From DATCJU01 sp036562635 (GTDB lineage Bacteria > Actinomycetota > Actinomycetes > Mycobacteriales > Pseudonocardiaceae), in contig DATCJU010000165.1 in NCBI GenBank assembly GCA_036562635.1, forward strand, positions 1-24,065: a stretch of DNA of 24,065 bases, given 5' to 3'. The position numbers and the translations under genes were made by a program. Shown in pieces: positions 1-6,760 of this stretch (position 1 is its first letter; each line of letters opens with the position of its first letter). Under the pieces are notes generated by a model that did no database searches, was not told where the DNA came from, and was given only the letters and a program-made list of their open reading frames with translations.

Positions 1-22
1 CTCCCTCGCCCGATTCCGAACA

Positions 23-50
23 CGATCAGTAGTCTGCCGACCACTGATCG
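23..50. repeat. 8-bp inverted repeat near the window edge
   Basis: CGATCAGT (23-30) and ACTGATCG (43-50) are perfect reverse complements around a 12-nt loop. The site lies outside any gene I can support. It could be an operator, or a weak terminator of a gene beyond the left edge. No gene fragment was recognised in positions 1-78. Confidence 0.35.
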
Positions 51-78
51 CACAGCGCTACGTCCTGAGGGGTGCCAC

Positions 79-128
79 GAACGGCATCGGGTCCCGGGAG
101 GTTCACCTCCCGGGACCCGATGCCGTTC
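79..128. terminator. Strong intrinsic terminator, 24-bp stem
   Basis: Positions 79-102 and 105-128 are perfect reverse complements, giving an uninterrupted GC-rich stem of about 23-24 bp with a tiny loop (TTCA if the last pair opens). It lies 55 nt downstream of the stop of the minus-strand LANTG protein gene (stop at 183). There is no U-tract, which is common for actinobacterial terminators. Being symmetrical, it may also stop transcription from the left edge. Confidence 0.8.
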
Positions 129-182
129 TCCTGCGTGGTCGCTCGCACACCCCGAGTGCCGTGGTGTGCGGCACCCGCCAGG

Positions 183-965
183 TCAGTCCCGTCGGCGCAG
201 ACGAGCGCGCACCCGCGGCAGGGCGATCAGGGCGGCACCGCCGGCCAGCAGCGCACCGCCCAGCCACAGCAGCCAACCGACGTCCGCACCGGTGTTGGCC
301 AGGTCGTCGTCCACAACCCCGGGAGCGGTGTCGCTCGTGGTCGTGACGGTCGGACCGCCGGAGGGGGTCACGTCAGCGTCACCGGTGCTCGGCGCGGTGG
401 TCGGGGTGGCGCTGGGCGCGGCACTCGGCACGGTCGACGACGGAACCTCCGGCTCGGGTGCGTCGGTCGACGACGGGGTGGTGGTGCTGGTGGGGGCGGT
501 CTTCTGCACGCACAGGAACCAGTGGCTGATGGCCGCCCGCTGGCCACCGTTGTTGTTCGGAGAGTGCAGGTCCAGCCAGGGCAGGTCCTTGAGCATGTCG
601 ACCGGGTAGACGTTGTAGGCGTTACCGCCCTTGACCACCACGCCGGTCACGGTGAGATCGTCCGGCAGGCCGGTGATGTCGACGGACACCTGTTCGCCGT
701 TGCTCGTTTCGACGTCGAACCGGATCTCGCTCAGGTCCCGAAGCTTGACACCGGGCAGCGGGGCGCGCTTCGCCTCGCCGTCCTTCACGTCGTCCTGGCA
801 CAGGGTGGCGTTGCCCGGGTAGGCGGTCGCCCTGCTGTCACCCGCATTGAGCTCCCGACCGGAGGCCGCGCTCGCAGGACCGGCCGCCCCGAGCAGGGTG
901 CCGACGGCGAGCGCGGCCGCGCAGGTGGCACGGCCGATTCGCAGGGGTGCGGAGAGGTCCCGCAT
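183..965 (-). CDS. Secreted LAXTG-anchored cell-surface protein
   Basis: 260 residues. Seen: an N-terminal signal peptide with arginines, a hydrophobic stretch at 15-29, and a likely cleavage after ASA at about residue 33. A globular domain of about 130 residues follows, with two cysteines (in NATLC and HWFLC) that could form a disulfide, and the segments GGNAYNVYP and ISHWFLC. Next is a Ser/Thr/Pro-rich stalk (about 150-220), then LANTG at 222-226, a hydrophobic span and an Arg-rich tail (VRARLRRRD). Known: LAXTG is the preferred signal of class E sortases in high-GC actinobacteria, so the protein is probably linked to peptidoglycan. The role of the globular domain is unknown; similar domains occur in actinomycete LPXTG-type surface proteins. 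The ATG at 965 has GGAG 7 nt upstream. The gene is monocistronic, with a terminator at 79-128. No sortase gene is in the window. Confidence 0.88.
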   Translation of the reverse strand: MRDLSAPLRIGRATCAAALAVGTLLGAAGPASAASGRELNAGDSRATAYPGNATLCQDDVKDGEAKRAPLPGVKLRDLSEIRFDVETSNGEQVSVDITGLPDDLTVTGVVVKGGNAYNVYPVDMLKDLPWLDLHSPNNNGGQRAAISHWFLCVQKTAPTSTTTPSSTDAPEPEVPSSTVPSAAPSATPTTAPSTGDADVTPSGGPTVTTTSDTAPGVVDDDLANTGADVGWLLWLGGALLAGGAALIALPRVRARLRRRD

Positions 966-1022
966 GGACAGGCTCCAAGGGATCGGGGGGACGGGGGTGT
1001 CCCGAGGCTTGCACTACAGCAA

Positions 1023-1040
1023 ATCGCCTGAGTAGGCGAT
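1023..1040. repeat. Hairpin in the leader of the LANTG gene
   Basis: ATCGCCT (1023-1029) and AGGCGAT (1034-1040) form a perfect 7-bp stem with a GAGT loop, 58 nt upstream of the ATG at 965. Read on the minus strand it is followed by TTTGC. It could be an operator or a leader hairpin. Beside it TCCGTTAG is directly repeated at 1061-1068 and 1072-1079. Confidence 0.35.
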
Positions 1041-1122
1041 CCGTTTCCGTGCGTGACCGATCCGTTAGTCCTCCGTTAGCACGGCGTGCCCCCGATCGCG
1101 TGACCTCCACTTCCCCCGATTG

Positions 1123-1151
1123 GAGCTATGACGATAGCTTTTTGCTATCAA
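1123..1151 (-). promoter_or_regulatory. Candidate promoter/operator of the LANTG gene
   Basis: This is an AT-rich island in GC-rich DNA. On the minus strand TTGATA (1151-1146) is followed after 17 nt by TAGCTC (1128-1123), a modest sigma-70-like pair upstream of the gene starting at 965. The spacer contains a perfect inverted repeat, GATAGC-TTTTT-GCTATC on the plus strand (1133-1149). A repressor site inside a promoter spacer would look like this. It could instead be a weak terminator for the lectin gene that ends at 1258. The remainder of 966-1257 shows nothing else clear. Confidence 0.3.
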
Positions 1152-1257
1152 AAACTCTTGACCCCGTGTTCTGCCACCACACCGATCCCGACGAGCATGT
1201 GGGGGCACCCCACGGTCCGCCCCCACCGTCACACCCGGTGATCCGTCACCCGAGCCG

Positions 1258-1959
1258 TCACTTCCACCACTGGTTGGTGCCACCGACCTCGTGGTCCCAC
1301 AGCACAACCCGGGACCCGTTGTCGCCGACGGTGGTGATGTCGGCATCCAGGTAACGCCAGTTGGCCGTGTTCAGAATCTGCAGATATCCCTCGGGATTGA
1401 TTTCCATGGCCCACCACTGGTAGGGGGCTTCGGCGTACTGCCACAGGCGCACTCCGGCACCGTTACCCCCCAGCGCCCCCGGATCAGCCTCCATGTACAG
1501 GTCGCTGTGGTAGTTCCGGAACCGGATACGCCCGTCCTGGGAGATCTCGAGCCACCAGTACTGGTTGGGGAAGACCCGGTCCTCGCCGTAGAGGATGTGG
1601 TGGAGGAAGTCACAGTCCCACAGCTGCACCCGGGTGCCGTTGCCGTGGTGGTCCCCCTCGCCTTCCAGGCACCGGTTGTTGTGGTGGTTCAGGATGTAGA
1701 ACGGCCCGTCCACCTCCACATGCTGCGCGGTGTGGACGGACAGGGTGCCGGCCGGGGGCTTCTCCCCCTGCGCCTTCTCCAACCTGTCCGGCGGGACACG
1801 CTTGAGCGTGATGCCCTCCGTACTGGTGACCCGGATGGGCTTTCCCTCGTTCCCGGGTCTGTCGACGGCATCCCGGTCGGCCCCGGAGGTGCCGGCACTC
1901 AGAGCGAGAAAGGCCACGGCCAACGTTGCGGCGGCTACCAGCCCCCGAAGAACGCGCAT
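1258..1959 (-). CDS. Secreted ricin-type beta-trefoil lectin
   Basis: 233 residues. Seen: signal peptide with a hydrophobic core at about 6-22 and cleavage near residue 27; a variable linker (28-84); then one complete beta-trefoil (about 85-233). The trefoil carries the three expected Q-x-W type repeats: NQYWW (132-136), YQWW (180-183) and NQWW (229-232) at the extreme C-terminus. C97 and C116 are spaced for a disulfide within the first lobe. Known: RICIN domains bind carbohydrate, often as modules of secreted glycosidases or proteases. No catalytic domain is present, so this is probably a free-standing lectin. The start is well supported: the minus strand reads AGGAGG, 9 nt, then ATG. The sugar ligand cannot be read from sequence. 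The gene runs in the same direction as the LANTG gene but is about 290 nt from it, so the two are probably separate transcripts. Confidence 0.9.
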   Translation of the reverse strand: MRVLRGLVAAATLAVAFLALSAGTSGADRDAVDRPGNEGKPIRVTSTEGITLKRVPPDRLEKAQGEKPPAGTLSVHTAQHVEVDGPFYILNHHNNRCLEGEGDHHGNGTRVQLWDCDFLHHILYGEDRVFPNQYWWLEISQDGRIRFRNYHSDLYMEADPGALGGNGAGVRLWQYAEAPYQWWAMEINPEGYLQILNTANWRYLDADITTVGDNGSRVVLWDHEVGGTNQWWK

Positions 1960-2480
1960 ACGTATTTACCTCCTGCATTCCGCAGAGCCGACGAACCCGG
2001 AGACCCCGTGCGGGGATGTGCAGACCTCCGGGAAGAACAGCTCCCCCTTTTCTCGGGTGGGGATCATGCCACCCGGCGCCGACATCCACGGCGGAATTGT
2101 CACGATCGGCCGATACACCACGGCCACCCGCACCAGCACGAGGACACCACACCCATCGGCAGCGCGCGGCAGCTCCACCGGAAACAGCACGGGAAGACAG
2201 TCACCGAACAATCACCGGAAAACGCCATGAATGTCCGTTTTCTCCTGCCGTGGTGGATGGTGTCGTTCGACGTCCCATCCTCTTCGTTTCCCCACAATTC
2301 GACACGCCCGCACACCCCGGGACACCGGATCACGAACCGACGGTTCGCCCCCCACCGGCAGGTGGGTCACCGCCCGTCCGGCCGCATCCCGCTCGCCTTC
2401 CGGGCGGATGGACGGGGAAGGACCGTCCCTGCAGGACGGCGAGGGACACACCGCGGGAGCCAGAACAGCCGGGACGGCGA
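1960..2480. other. 521-nt intergenic region, no supported gene
   Basis: It lies between the lectin start and the stop of the small minus-strand gene at 2481. It should hold the lectin promoter on the minus strand, but I cannot pick a convincing -35/-10 pair. Two hairpins are visible: CCCACC-GGCA-GGTGGG (2351-2366) and CCGTCC-CTGCA-GGACGG (2423-2439). Open frames here have weak codon bias and no recognisable product. Confidence 0.5.
2423..2439 (-). terminator. Candidate terminator of the small gene 2481-2828
   Basis: CCGTCC (2423-2428) and GGACGG (2434-2439) form a perfect 6-bp GC stem with a 5-nt loop, about 41 nt downstream of the minus-strand stop at 2481. The stem is short and has no U-tract. 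A second hairpin at 2351-2366 lies further downstream. Confidence 0.35.
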
Positions 2481-2828
2481 TCACTCACCCGCCCGGGACC
2501 CGGCGTCCAGGTCCAGGGCGAGCTGGGCCGGAGGCTCCGGTACCAGCGCGGCCGCCGCGCGGGCCTGAGGGGAGCGCAGGCAGTGCGCGCAGGTCACCGT
2601 CGCGACCACCGGCACCAGACGGGCCCAGTCCCAACCGCCGACCGCGGTGCCGCACGCCAACCCCGGTACCTCCACGCCGAGGAAACGGGTGGGCCGCATC
2701 GCGTGCACCACTCGTGACCCCGGAACCCGCACGTTCCGTCGACGGAACCGCCGCAGTGCCTCGGCTGCGGCCTCGGCCAGCCCCGCGACCGGTGAACCGT
2801 CCTCGGCGTGGAAGGAGGTGCTGGGCAT
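2481..2828 (-). CDS. Small conserved-looking hypothetical protein with CxxC
   Basis: 115 residues from the ATG at 2828. I do not recognise the family. Seen: an acidic/alanine-rich N-terminal helix (about 15-28), a very basic patch RRFRRRNVRVPGSR (26-39), H42, C59 and a C-A-H-C knuckle at 80-83, then an acidic tail. The H/C/CxHC set could bind one zinc or iron ion; this is inference. Codon bias is strongly G/C at third positions in this frame. The open frame continues upstream to about 3134, but the part beyond 2828 overlaps the divergent ThDP-enzyme gene. The ATG at 2828 has no Shine-Dalgarno sequence; a TANNNT box 7 nt upstream suggests leaderless translation. It is divergent from the ThDP-dependent enzyme, so shared regulation is possible. 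Confidence 0.6.
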   Translation of the reverse strand: MPSTSFHAEDGSPVAGLAEAAAEALRRFRRRNVRVPGSRVVHAMRPTRFLGVEVPGLACGTAVGGWDWARLVPVVATVTCAHCLRSPQARAAAALVPEPPAQLALDLDAGSRAGE

Positions 2829-2831
2829 GCC

Positions 2832-2844
2832 CCGTACGGTACGG
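2832..2844 (-). promoter_or_regulatory. Palindrome over a candidate -10 box of the small gene
   Basis: CCGTAC-G-GTACGG is a perfect 6-bp inverted repeat with one central base. On the minus strand it contains TACCGT (2841-2836), a TANNNT -10 box, followed by 7 nt and then the ATG at 2828. Transcription would begin at or next to the start codon. A repressor on this palindrome would block the promoter. There is no good -35 hexamer. Confidence 0.4.
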
Positions 2845-2942
2845 CGGCCCGCCGACACGCGGACCGGGATGCGATCCGGCACGTGACCACGGCGAGCGGG
2901 TTTGCCCGCCGGAGTGCTCGGGAAGGCCTGGCAGGAGGCGGT

Positions 2943-2969
2943 CCCGAGGCGGTCCGGACCGGGCTCGGG
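2943..2969. repeat. Composite hairpin in the leader of the ThDP-enzyme gene
   Basis: CCCGAG (2943-2948) pairs with CTCGGG (2964-2969), enclosing the perfect 10-bp palindrome GGTCCGGACC (2951-2960), with only a small internal bulge. It lies about 77 nt before the ATG at 3046, within the divergent 217-nt promoter region. It may be an operator or a leader structure. Confidence 0.35.
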
Positions 2970-3045
2970 CACTGCGCACCCGCTTGAGCCGGTCGCCCAC
3001 GTGGACACGCGGCGCGGGCAACAGCAGTGCAGTGAGGGAGGCGCC

Positions 3046-4842
3046 ATGGCCGAGCGGGTTGCCGACTTCGTCCTGCGACGGCTACGGGAGTGGGAGGTCG
3101 CACAGGTCTTCGGATACGGCGGGGACGGTATCAACGGCCTGCTCGCCGCCTGGCAACGAGCGGGGAACGAGCCGAGGTTCGTCCAGGCCAGGCACGAGGA
3201 ACTCGCCGCACTCGAGGCGGTCGGCTACGCCAAGTTCTCCGGCCGGGTCAGGGTGTGTGCCGCGACCTCGGGACCGGGAGCGATCCACCTGCTCAACGGG
3301 TTGTACGACGCCAAGCTCGACCACGTGCCGGTGGTGGCGATCGTCGGGCAGACCGCACGGAGCGCCCTGGGTGGTTCCTACCAGCAGGAGGTCGACCTGC
3401 CGTCGCTGTTCAAGGACGTGGCCGGCGACTACGTGCAGATGGTCACGGTCCCCGAACAGCTGCCGAACGTGCTGGACCGAGCCCTGCGGATCGCCACGGT
3501 CCGCCGTACCGTGACCGTGGTGATCATCCCGGCGGACGTGCAGGAACTGGAGTACTCACCGCCAAGTCACGAGTTCAAGATGGTGCCCTCCAGCCTGGGC
3601 CTGCCGCACAGCGCACCGGTGCCGACCGAGAACGACCTGTGGCGGGCCGCGGACGTGCTCAACGCCGGCGAGCGGGTGGCCATCCTGATCGGTCAGGGAG
3701 CACGCCGGGCGCGTGGGGAGCTGGCCGAGATCGCCGACGTCCTGGGTGCCGGGGTGGCCAAGGCCCTGCTCGGCAAGGACGTGCTCCCCGACGACCTGCC
3801 GTTCGTCACCGGGTCGATCGGTCTGCTGGGCACCCGCCCCTCCTACGAGCTGATGCGGGACTGCGACACACTGCTCGTGATCGGCTCGAACCTGCCCTAC
3901 AGCCAGTTCCTGCCGGACTACGGTCAGGCCCGGGCCGTGCAGATCGACCTGGACCCGACCCTGCTCGGGCTCCGTTACCCGTTCGAGGTCATCCTGCACG
4001 GCGACGCGGCCCACACCCTTCGTGCGCTGCTGCCGTTGCTGCGTCGCAAGGACAACGAGCGGTGGCGCGCCACGGTGGCGGCCAGTGTGGACCGGTGGTG
4101 GGAGGTGCTGGAGCGCCGGGCCGGGGTGAAGGCCGACCCGGTGAACCCGGAACTGGTGTTCCACGAACTGTCCCCGCTGCTGCCCGACGACTCGATCGTC
4201 ACCGCGGACTCGGGCTCGGTGGCCAACTGGTACGCCCGGCACCTGCGGTTCCGTGGTCGGATGCGCGGATCGCTGTCCGGGACACTGGCCACGATGGGCG
4301 CGGCCCTGCCGTACGCGATCGGGGCGAAGTTCGCCCACCCGGACCGCCCGGCGGTCGCGCTGGTCGGGGACGGCGCGATGCAGATGAACGGCATCAACGA
4401 GCTGATCACCATCGGCACGCTCTGGCAGGAGTGGGACGACCCCCGCCTGGTGGTGGGGGTGCTCAACAACGGCGATCTCAACCAGGTGACCTGGGAGATG
4501 CGTGCACTGGGCGGGGCGCCCCAGTTCCTGCCGTCACAGCAACTCCCGCCGTTCCCCTACGCCCGACTGGCCACGGAGGCGGGCCTGCTCGGGATGCGGG
4601 TGGAACGACCGGAGCAGGTGCGTGGGGCGTGGACGGAGGCACTGGCCGCCGACCGACCGTGCCTGGTGGAGTTCGTGACCGACCCGAGCATTCCGCCGAT
4701 CCCCCCGCACGCCACCTGGGACCAGCTGCAGAAGACCGCGGCCTCGCTGCTCAAGGGCGACCCGGACGCGGCGGACGTGGTCGAGAAGGGGATCAGGGCC
4801 AAGGCGCAGGAGTTCCTGCCCGGGGCGGGACGCCGGTCCTGA
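3046..4842 (+). CDS. Thiamine diphosphate-dependent enzyme, pyruvate oxidase/acetolactate synthase family
   Basis: 598 residues, the usual length for this family. Seen in order: N-terminal pyrimidine-binding domain with FGYGGDGINGL (22-32) and RHEE (49-52), where E51 is the expected cofactor-activating glutamate; central domain (about 195-330) with VAILIGQGA; C-terminal pyrophosphate-binding domain with the ThDP motif starting GDGAMQMNG (441-449) and ending LNNGDLNQ (473-480). Known: such enzymes decarboxylate 2-oxo acids through a hydroxyethyl-ThDP intermediate. The substrate cannot be assigned; pyruvate dehydrogenase (quinone) PoxB-like proteins are the nearest named relatives I recall, and automatic labels often say only 'thiamine pyrophosphate-requiring protein'. 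Cytoplasmic; no signal peptide. The ATG at 3046 has an AGGGAGG site 4-5 nt upstream, while upstream in-frame starts lack one. It is divergent from the small gene and convergent with the holin-like gene. Confidence 0.88.
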   Translation: MAERVADFVLRRLREWEVAQVFGYGGDGINGLLAAWQRAGNEPRFVQARHEELAALEAVGYAKFSGRVRVCAATSGPGAIHLLNGLYDAKLDHVPVVAIVGQTARSALGGSYQQEVDLPSLFKDVAGDYVQMVTVPEQLPNVLDRALRIATVRRTVTVVIIPADVQELEYSPPSHEFKMVPSSLGLPHSAPVPTENDLWRAADVLNAGERVAILIGQGARRARGELAEIADVLGAGVAKALLGKDVLPDDLPFVTGSIGLLGTRPSYELMRDCDTLLVIGSNLPYSQFLPDYGQARAVQIDLDPTLLGLRYPFEVILHGDAAHTLRALLPLLRRKDNERWRATVAASVDRWWEVLERRAGVKADPVNPELVFHELSPLLPDDSIVTADSGSVANWYARHLRFRGRMRGSLSGTLATMGAALPYAIGAKFAHPDRPAVALVGDGAMQMNGINELITIGTLWQEWDDPRLVVGVLNNGDLNQVTWEMRALGGAPQFLPSQQLPPFPYARLATEAGLLGMRVERPEQVRGAWTEALAADRPCLVEFVTDPSIPPIPPHATWDQLQKTAASLLKGDPDAADVVEKGIRAKAQEFLPGAGRRS

Positions 4843-4881
4843 CCCGCGGACCACCCCGGGCGACGCGTCGTTCCGGTACTG

Positions 4882-5271
4882 CTAGCGCCTGCGCGCGTCC
4901 TCGGCCTGGGCGCGCACGCCGACCTGGAGGATGAAGGTCACCAGGGACACGATGATCGCGCCCCAGAACGCCGGCCAGAACCCGGCGACGTGGAACGGAA
5001 GGTCGAGCTCACCGGCGATCCACCCGGTCAGCCAGAACAGCAGACCGTTGACCACCAACCCGATCAGCCCCAGGGTGATCACGTAGAACATGCACCCGAG
5101 GACCTTGACCACCGGCTTGACGACGGCGTTGACCAGGCCGAAGATCAACGCCACGCCCAGCAGCGTGAGGATCTTGGAGCCGAGGGAGCCCGCGCCGAGG
5201 TCGATCCCCGGCAACGCGGTGGACACCCACACCGCCACCGCGGTGATGATCACCTGGATCAGGACGGCCAT
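4882..5271 (-). CDS. Four-TM phage-holin-family membrane protein
   Basis: 129 residues. Seen: four hydrophobic segments, near 3-20, 27-48, 56-78 and 90-115, with a short charged C-terminus (QAEDARRR). The conserved-looking segment LVNAVVKPVVKVLG lies between TM2 and TM3. Known: this matches the mycobacterial 4-TM 'phage holin superfamily IV' proteins (PF04020-like), which are ordinary chromosomal membrane proteins of unknown function. There are no phage genes nearby, so a lytic role is not implied. The ATG at 5271 is preceded by AGGAGG with about 10 nt spacing, preferable to an upstream start at 5319. It ends 39 nt from the convergent ThDP-enzyme gene; the gap contains only a 10-bp palindrome CGACGCGTCG (4861-4870), a poor terminator. 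Confidence 0.85.
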   Translation of the reverse strand: MAVLIQVIITAVAVWVSTALPGIDLGAGSLGSKILTLLGVALIFGLVNAVVKPVVKVLGCMFYVITLGLIGLVVNGLLFWLTGWIAGELDLPFHVAGFWPAFWGAIIVSLVTFILQVGVRAQAEDARRR

Positions 5272-5424
5272 CTCGTGTTTCCCTCCTGCCGGGGTGGCTG
5301 ACGGGTTCCGCCCGATCATTGCAGGAAGGACGCCGCTTCCGCATCCGTACCCGTCGGTGGGCCGAGGAGGTCACGGACCGGAATCGGCCTTCGCCACGGT
5401 CTCCCCGAGGGGGCCGGAATTCAC

Positions 5425-5430
5425 TAGCAT
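5425..5430 (+). promoter_or_regulatory. Candidate -10 box for the MFS-PLP operon
   Basis: TAGCAT (TANNNT pattern) ends 10 nt before the ATG at 5441. The intervening bases (CCGCCCCACC) contain no Shine-Dalgarno sequence. This predicts a leader of only a few nucleotides, or none. No clear -35 hexamer is visible. Confidence 0.35.
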
Positions 5431-5440
5431 CCGCCCCACC

Positions 5441-6760
5441 ATGGGCGAGGACGCAGCAGCGGCGGGCGCATTACCGGTACGAGTGCGGGCCGGCTACGCG
5501 CTGGGTTCGCTGGTGACCGGAACCTTCGGCACCGTACCGGGGCTGCTCCTGTTGCCCTACCTCACCGACGGCCTGGCCGTGCCGGCGGCCGTGGCCGGGT
5601 TGGTCGTGCTGCTGCCCAAGGCCTGGGACGTGCTGCTCAACCCGGTCGCGGGCCGGATCAGCGACCGCACCCGGTCCCCGTGGGGACCACGCCGGCCCTA
5701 CCTGCTCGCCGGGGGTCTGGGGTTGGCGGTCTGCTTCACCGTGCTGTTCGCCGCACCCAGCTCCGCCGGACCGGGACCGGCGGCGGCTTGGGTGGCCCTC
5801 GCCTTCCTGCTGTGCGCCACCTGTTTCGCCTTCTTCCAGGTGCCCTACATCGCCATGGCCGCCGAGATCACCTCGGTCCCCCAGGAGCGCACCACGTTGA
5901 TGGCCTGGCGGATCGCCGTGCTCGCGGTGACCATCCTGGTCAGCGGGGCCGGTGCCCCGGCACTGCGGGAGGCGGCCGGCGGTGCGGACGGCTACTGGGC
6001 GGTCGGGGTGGCCGCCGGGGTCCTGATCGGCGCGGGGACGCTGGGCAGCGTCCTGGGTACCCGGGGCACGCCGACGGCGACCGACCGCTCCACCGCCGGC
6101 GGAGCACGGGTGGCTCTGGCCGCGCTGCGGGGCAGCCGCCCCTTCCGGTCGTTGCTGGCCGCCTTCGTCGGGCAGGCGGTCGGGGTGGGTGCCATGCTGG
6201 CCGGTGTCGACTACGTCGCACGGGTGGCTCTGGGTGATCCCGCGTTGCAGACCTGGCTGTTCGCCGGGTTCGTCGCTCCGGCCCTGCTGGTGATGCCACT
6301 GTGGCAGGCGGTGGGTCGTCGCTGGGGCAAGCGACGCGGTTACCTGGGGGCTTCGGTGGTGTTCGCCCTGGCCGCGGCGAGCCTGCTGGCTGCCCGGGTG
6401 CTGCCGGTGCCCGCCCTGGTGGCCCTGGCCGCGTTGGTCGGAGTGGGCTACGCCGGTATGCAGGTGTTCCCGCTGGCCCTGCTGCCGGACGTGATCGCCG
6501 CCGAGGAACGTCGCACCGGGCGACGGTGGGCGGGAGTGTTCTCCGGGGTGTGGACCGCCGGGGAAACGCTGGGAATGGCACTGGGACCGGGGATGTACGC
6601 GCTGGTGTTGGCCCTCGGTGGCTACGTGTCCGGCGGCGGACCCACGGCACAGCCGCCGAGCGCGGTCACCGCCGTCCTGGTCGGGTTCGCCGTGATGCCC
6701 GCGGTGTTGGCGCTGGGAGTGCTTCCGTTGCTGCGACGGGATGCGATGGAGGTCCGATGA
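5441..6760 (+). CDS. MFS transporter, MelB/GPH (MFS_2) family
   Basis: 439 residues, about 12 predicted membrane segments. Seen: the family's signature after TM2, WDVLLNPVAGRISDRT then SPWGPRRPY (about residues 63-87), with aspartates placed like the cation-binding ones of MelB; FFQVPYIAMAAEIT; and in the second half LLPDVIAAEE followed by TGRRWAGVFSGVW. Known: GPH-family members are cation symporters for sugars. The animal branch MFSD2A/MFSD2B carries lysolipids and sphingosine-1-phosphate. Substrate here is unknown. The stop overlaps the next start (ATGA at 6757-6760), so the transporter and the PLP enzyme are translationally coupled and probably share a substrate. The ATG at 5441 has no ribosome binding site, but upstream in-frame starts run into the divergent holin-like gene, and the protein begins its first helix soon after. 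Confidence 0.88.
   Translation: MGEDAAAAGALPVRVRAGYALGSLVTGTFGTVPGLLLLPYLTDGLAVPAAVAGLVVLLPKAWDVLLNPVAGRISDRTRSPWGPRRPYLLAGGLGLAVCFTVLFAAPSSAGPGPAAAWVALAFLLCATCFAFFQVPYIAMAAEITSVPQERTTLMAWRIAVLAVTILVSGAGAPALREAAGGADGYWAVGVAAGVLIGAGTLGSVLGTRGTPTATDRSTAGGARVALAALRGSRPFRSLLAAFVGQAVGVGAMLAGVDYVARVALGDPALQTWLFAGFVAPALLVMPLWQAVGRRWGKRRGYLGASVVFALAAASLLAARVLPVPALVALAALVGVGYAGMQVFPLALLPDVIAAEERRTGRRWAGVFSGVWTAGETLGMALGPGMYALVLALGGYVSGGGPTAQPPSAVTAVLVGFAVMPAVLALGVLPLLRRDAMEVR

Noticed and set aside
72..1031. Long plus-strand open frame opposite the LANTG protein
   Set aside because: It is a product of GC-rich codon bias. The minus frame has a signal peptide and LANTG anchor; this one gives a low-complexity Arg/Gly protein.
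1966..2211. 81-codon minus-strand frame just upstream of the lectin, ending in its ribosome binding site
   Set aside because: Weak codon bias, no ribosome binding site and no recognisable features. A leader peptide cannot be excluded.
1291..2568. 425-codon plus-strand open frame
   Set aside because: It runs antisense through the RICIN gene and across the intergenic region, and resembles no protein family.
4861..4870. CGACGCGTCG palindrome between convergent genes as a terminator
   Set aside because: A self-complementary 10-mer leaves a stem of only three pairs; too weak to call.
4882..5271. Prophage, suggested by a holin-family protein
   Set aside because: The 4-TM holin-like family is a common chromosomal family in actinobacteria. 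No endolysin, integrase or structural phage gene is present.
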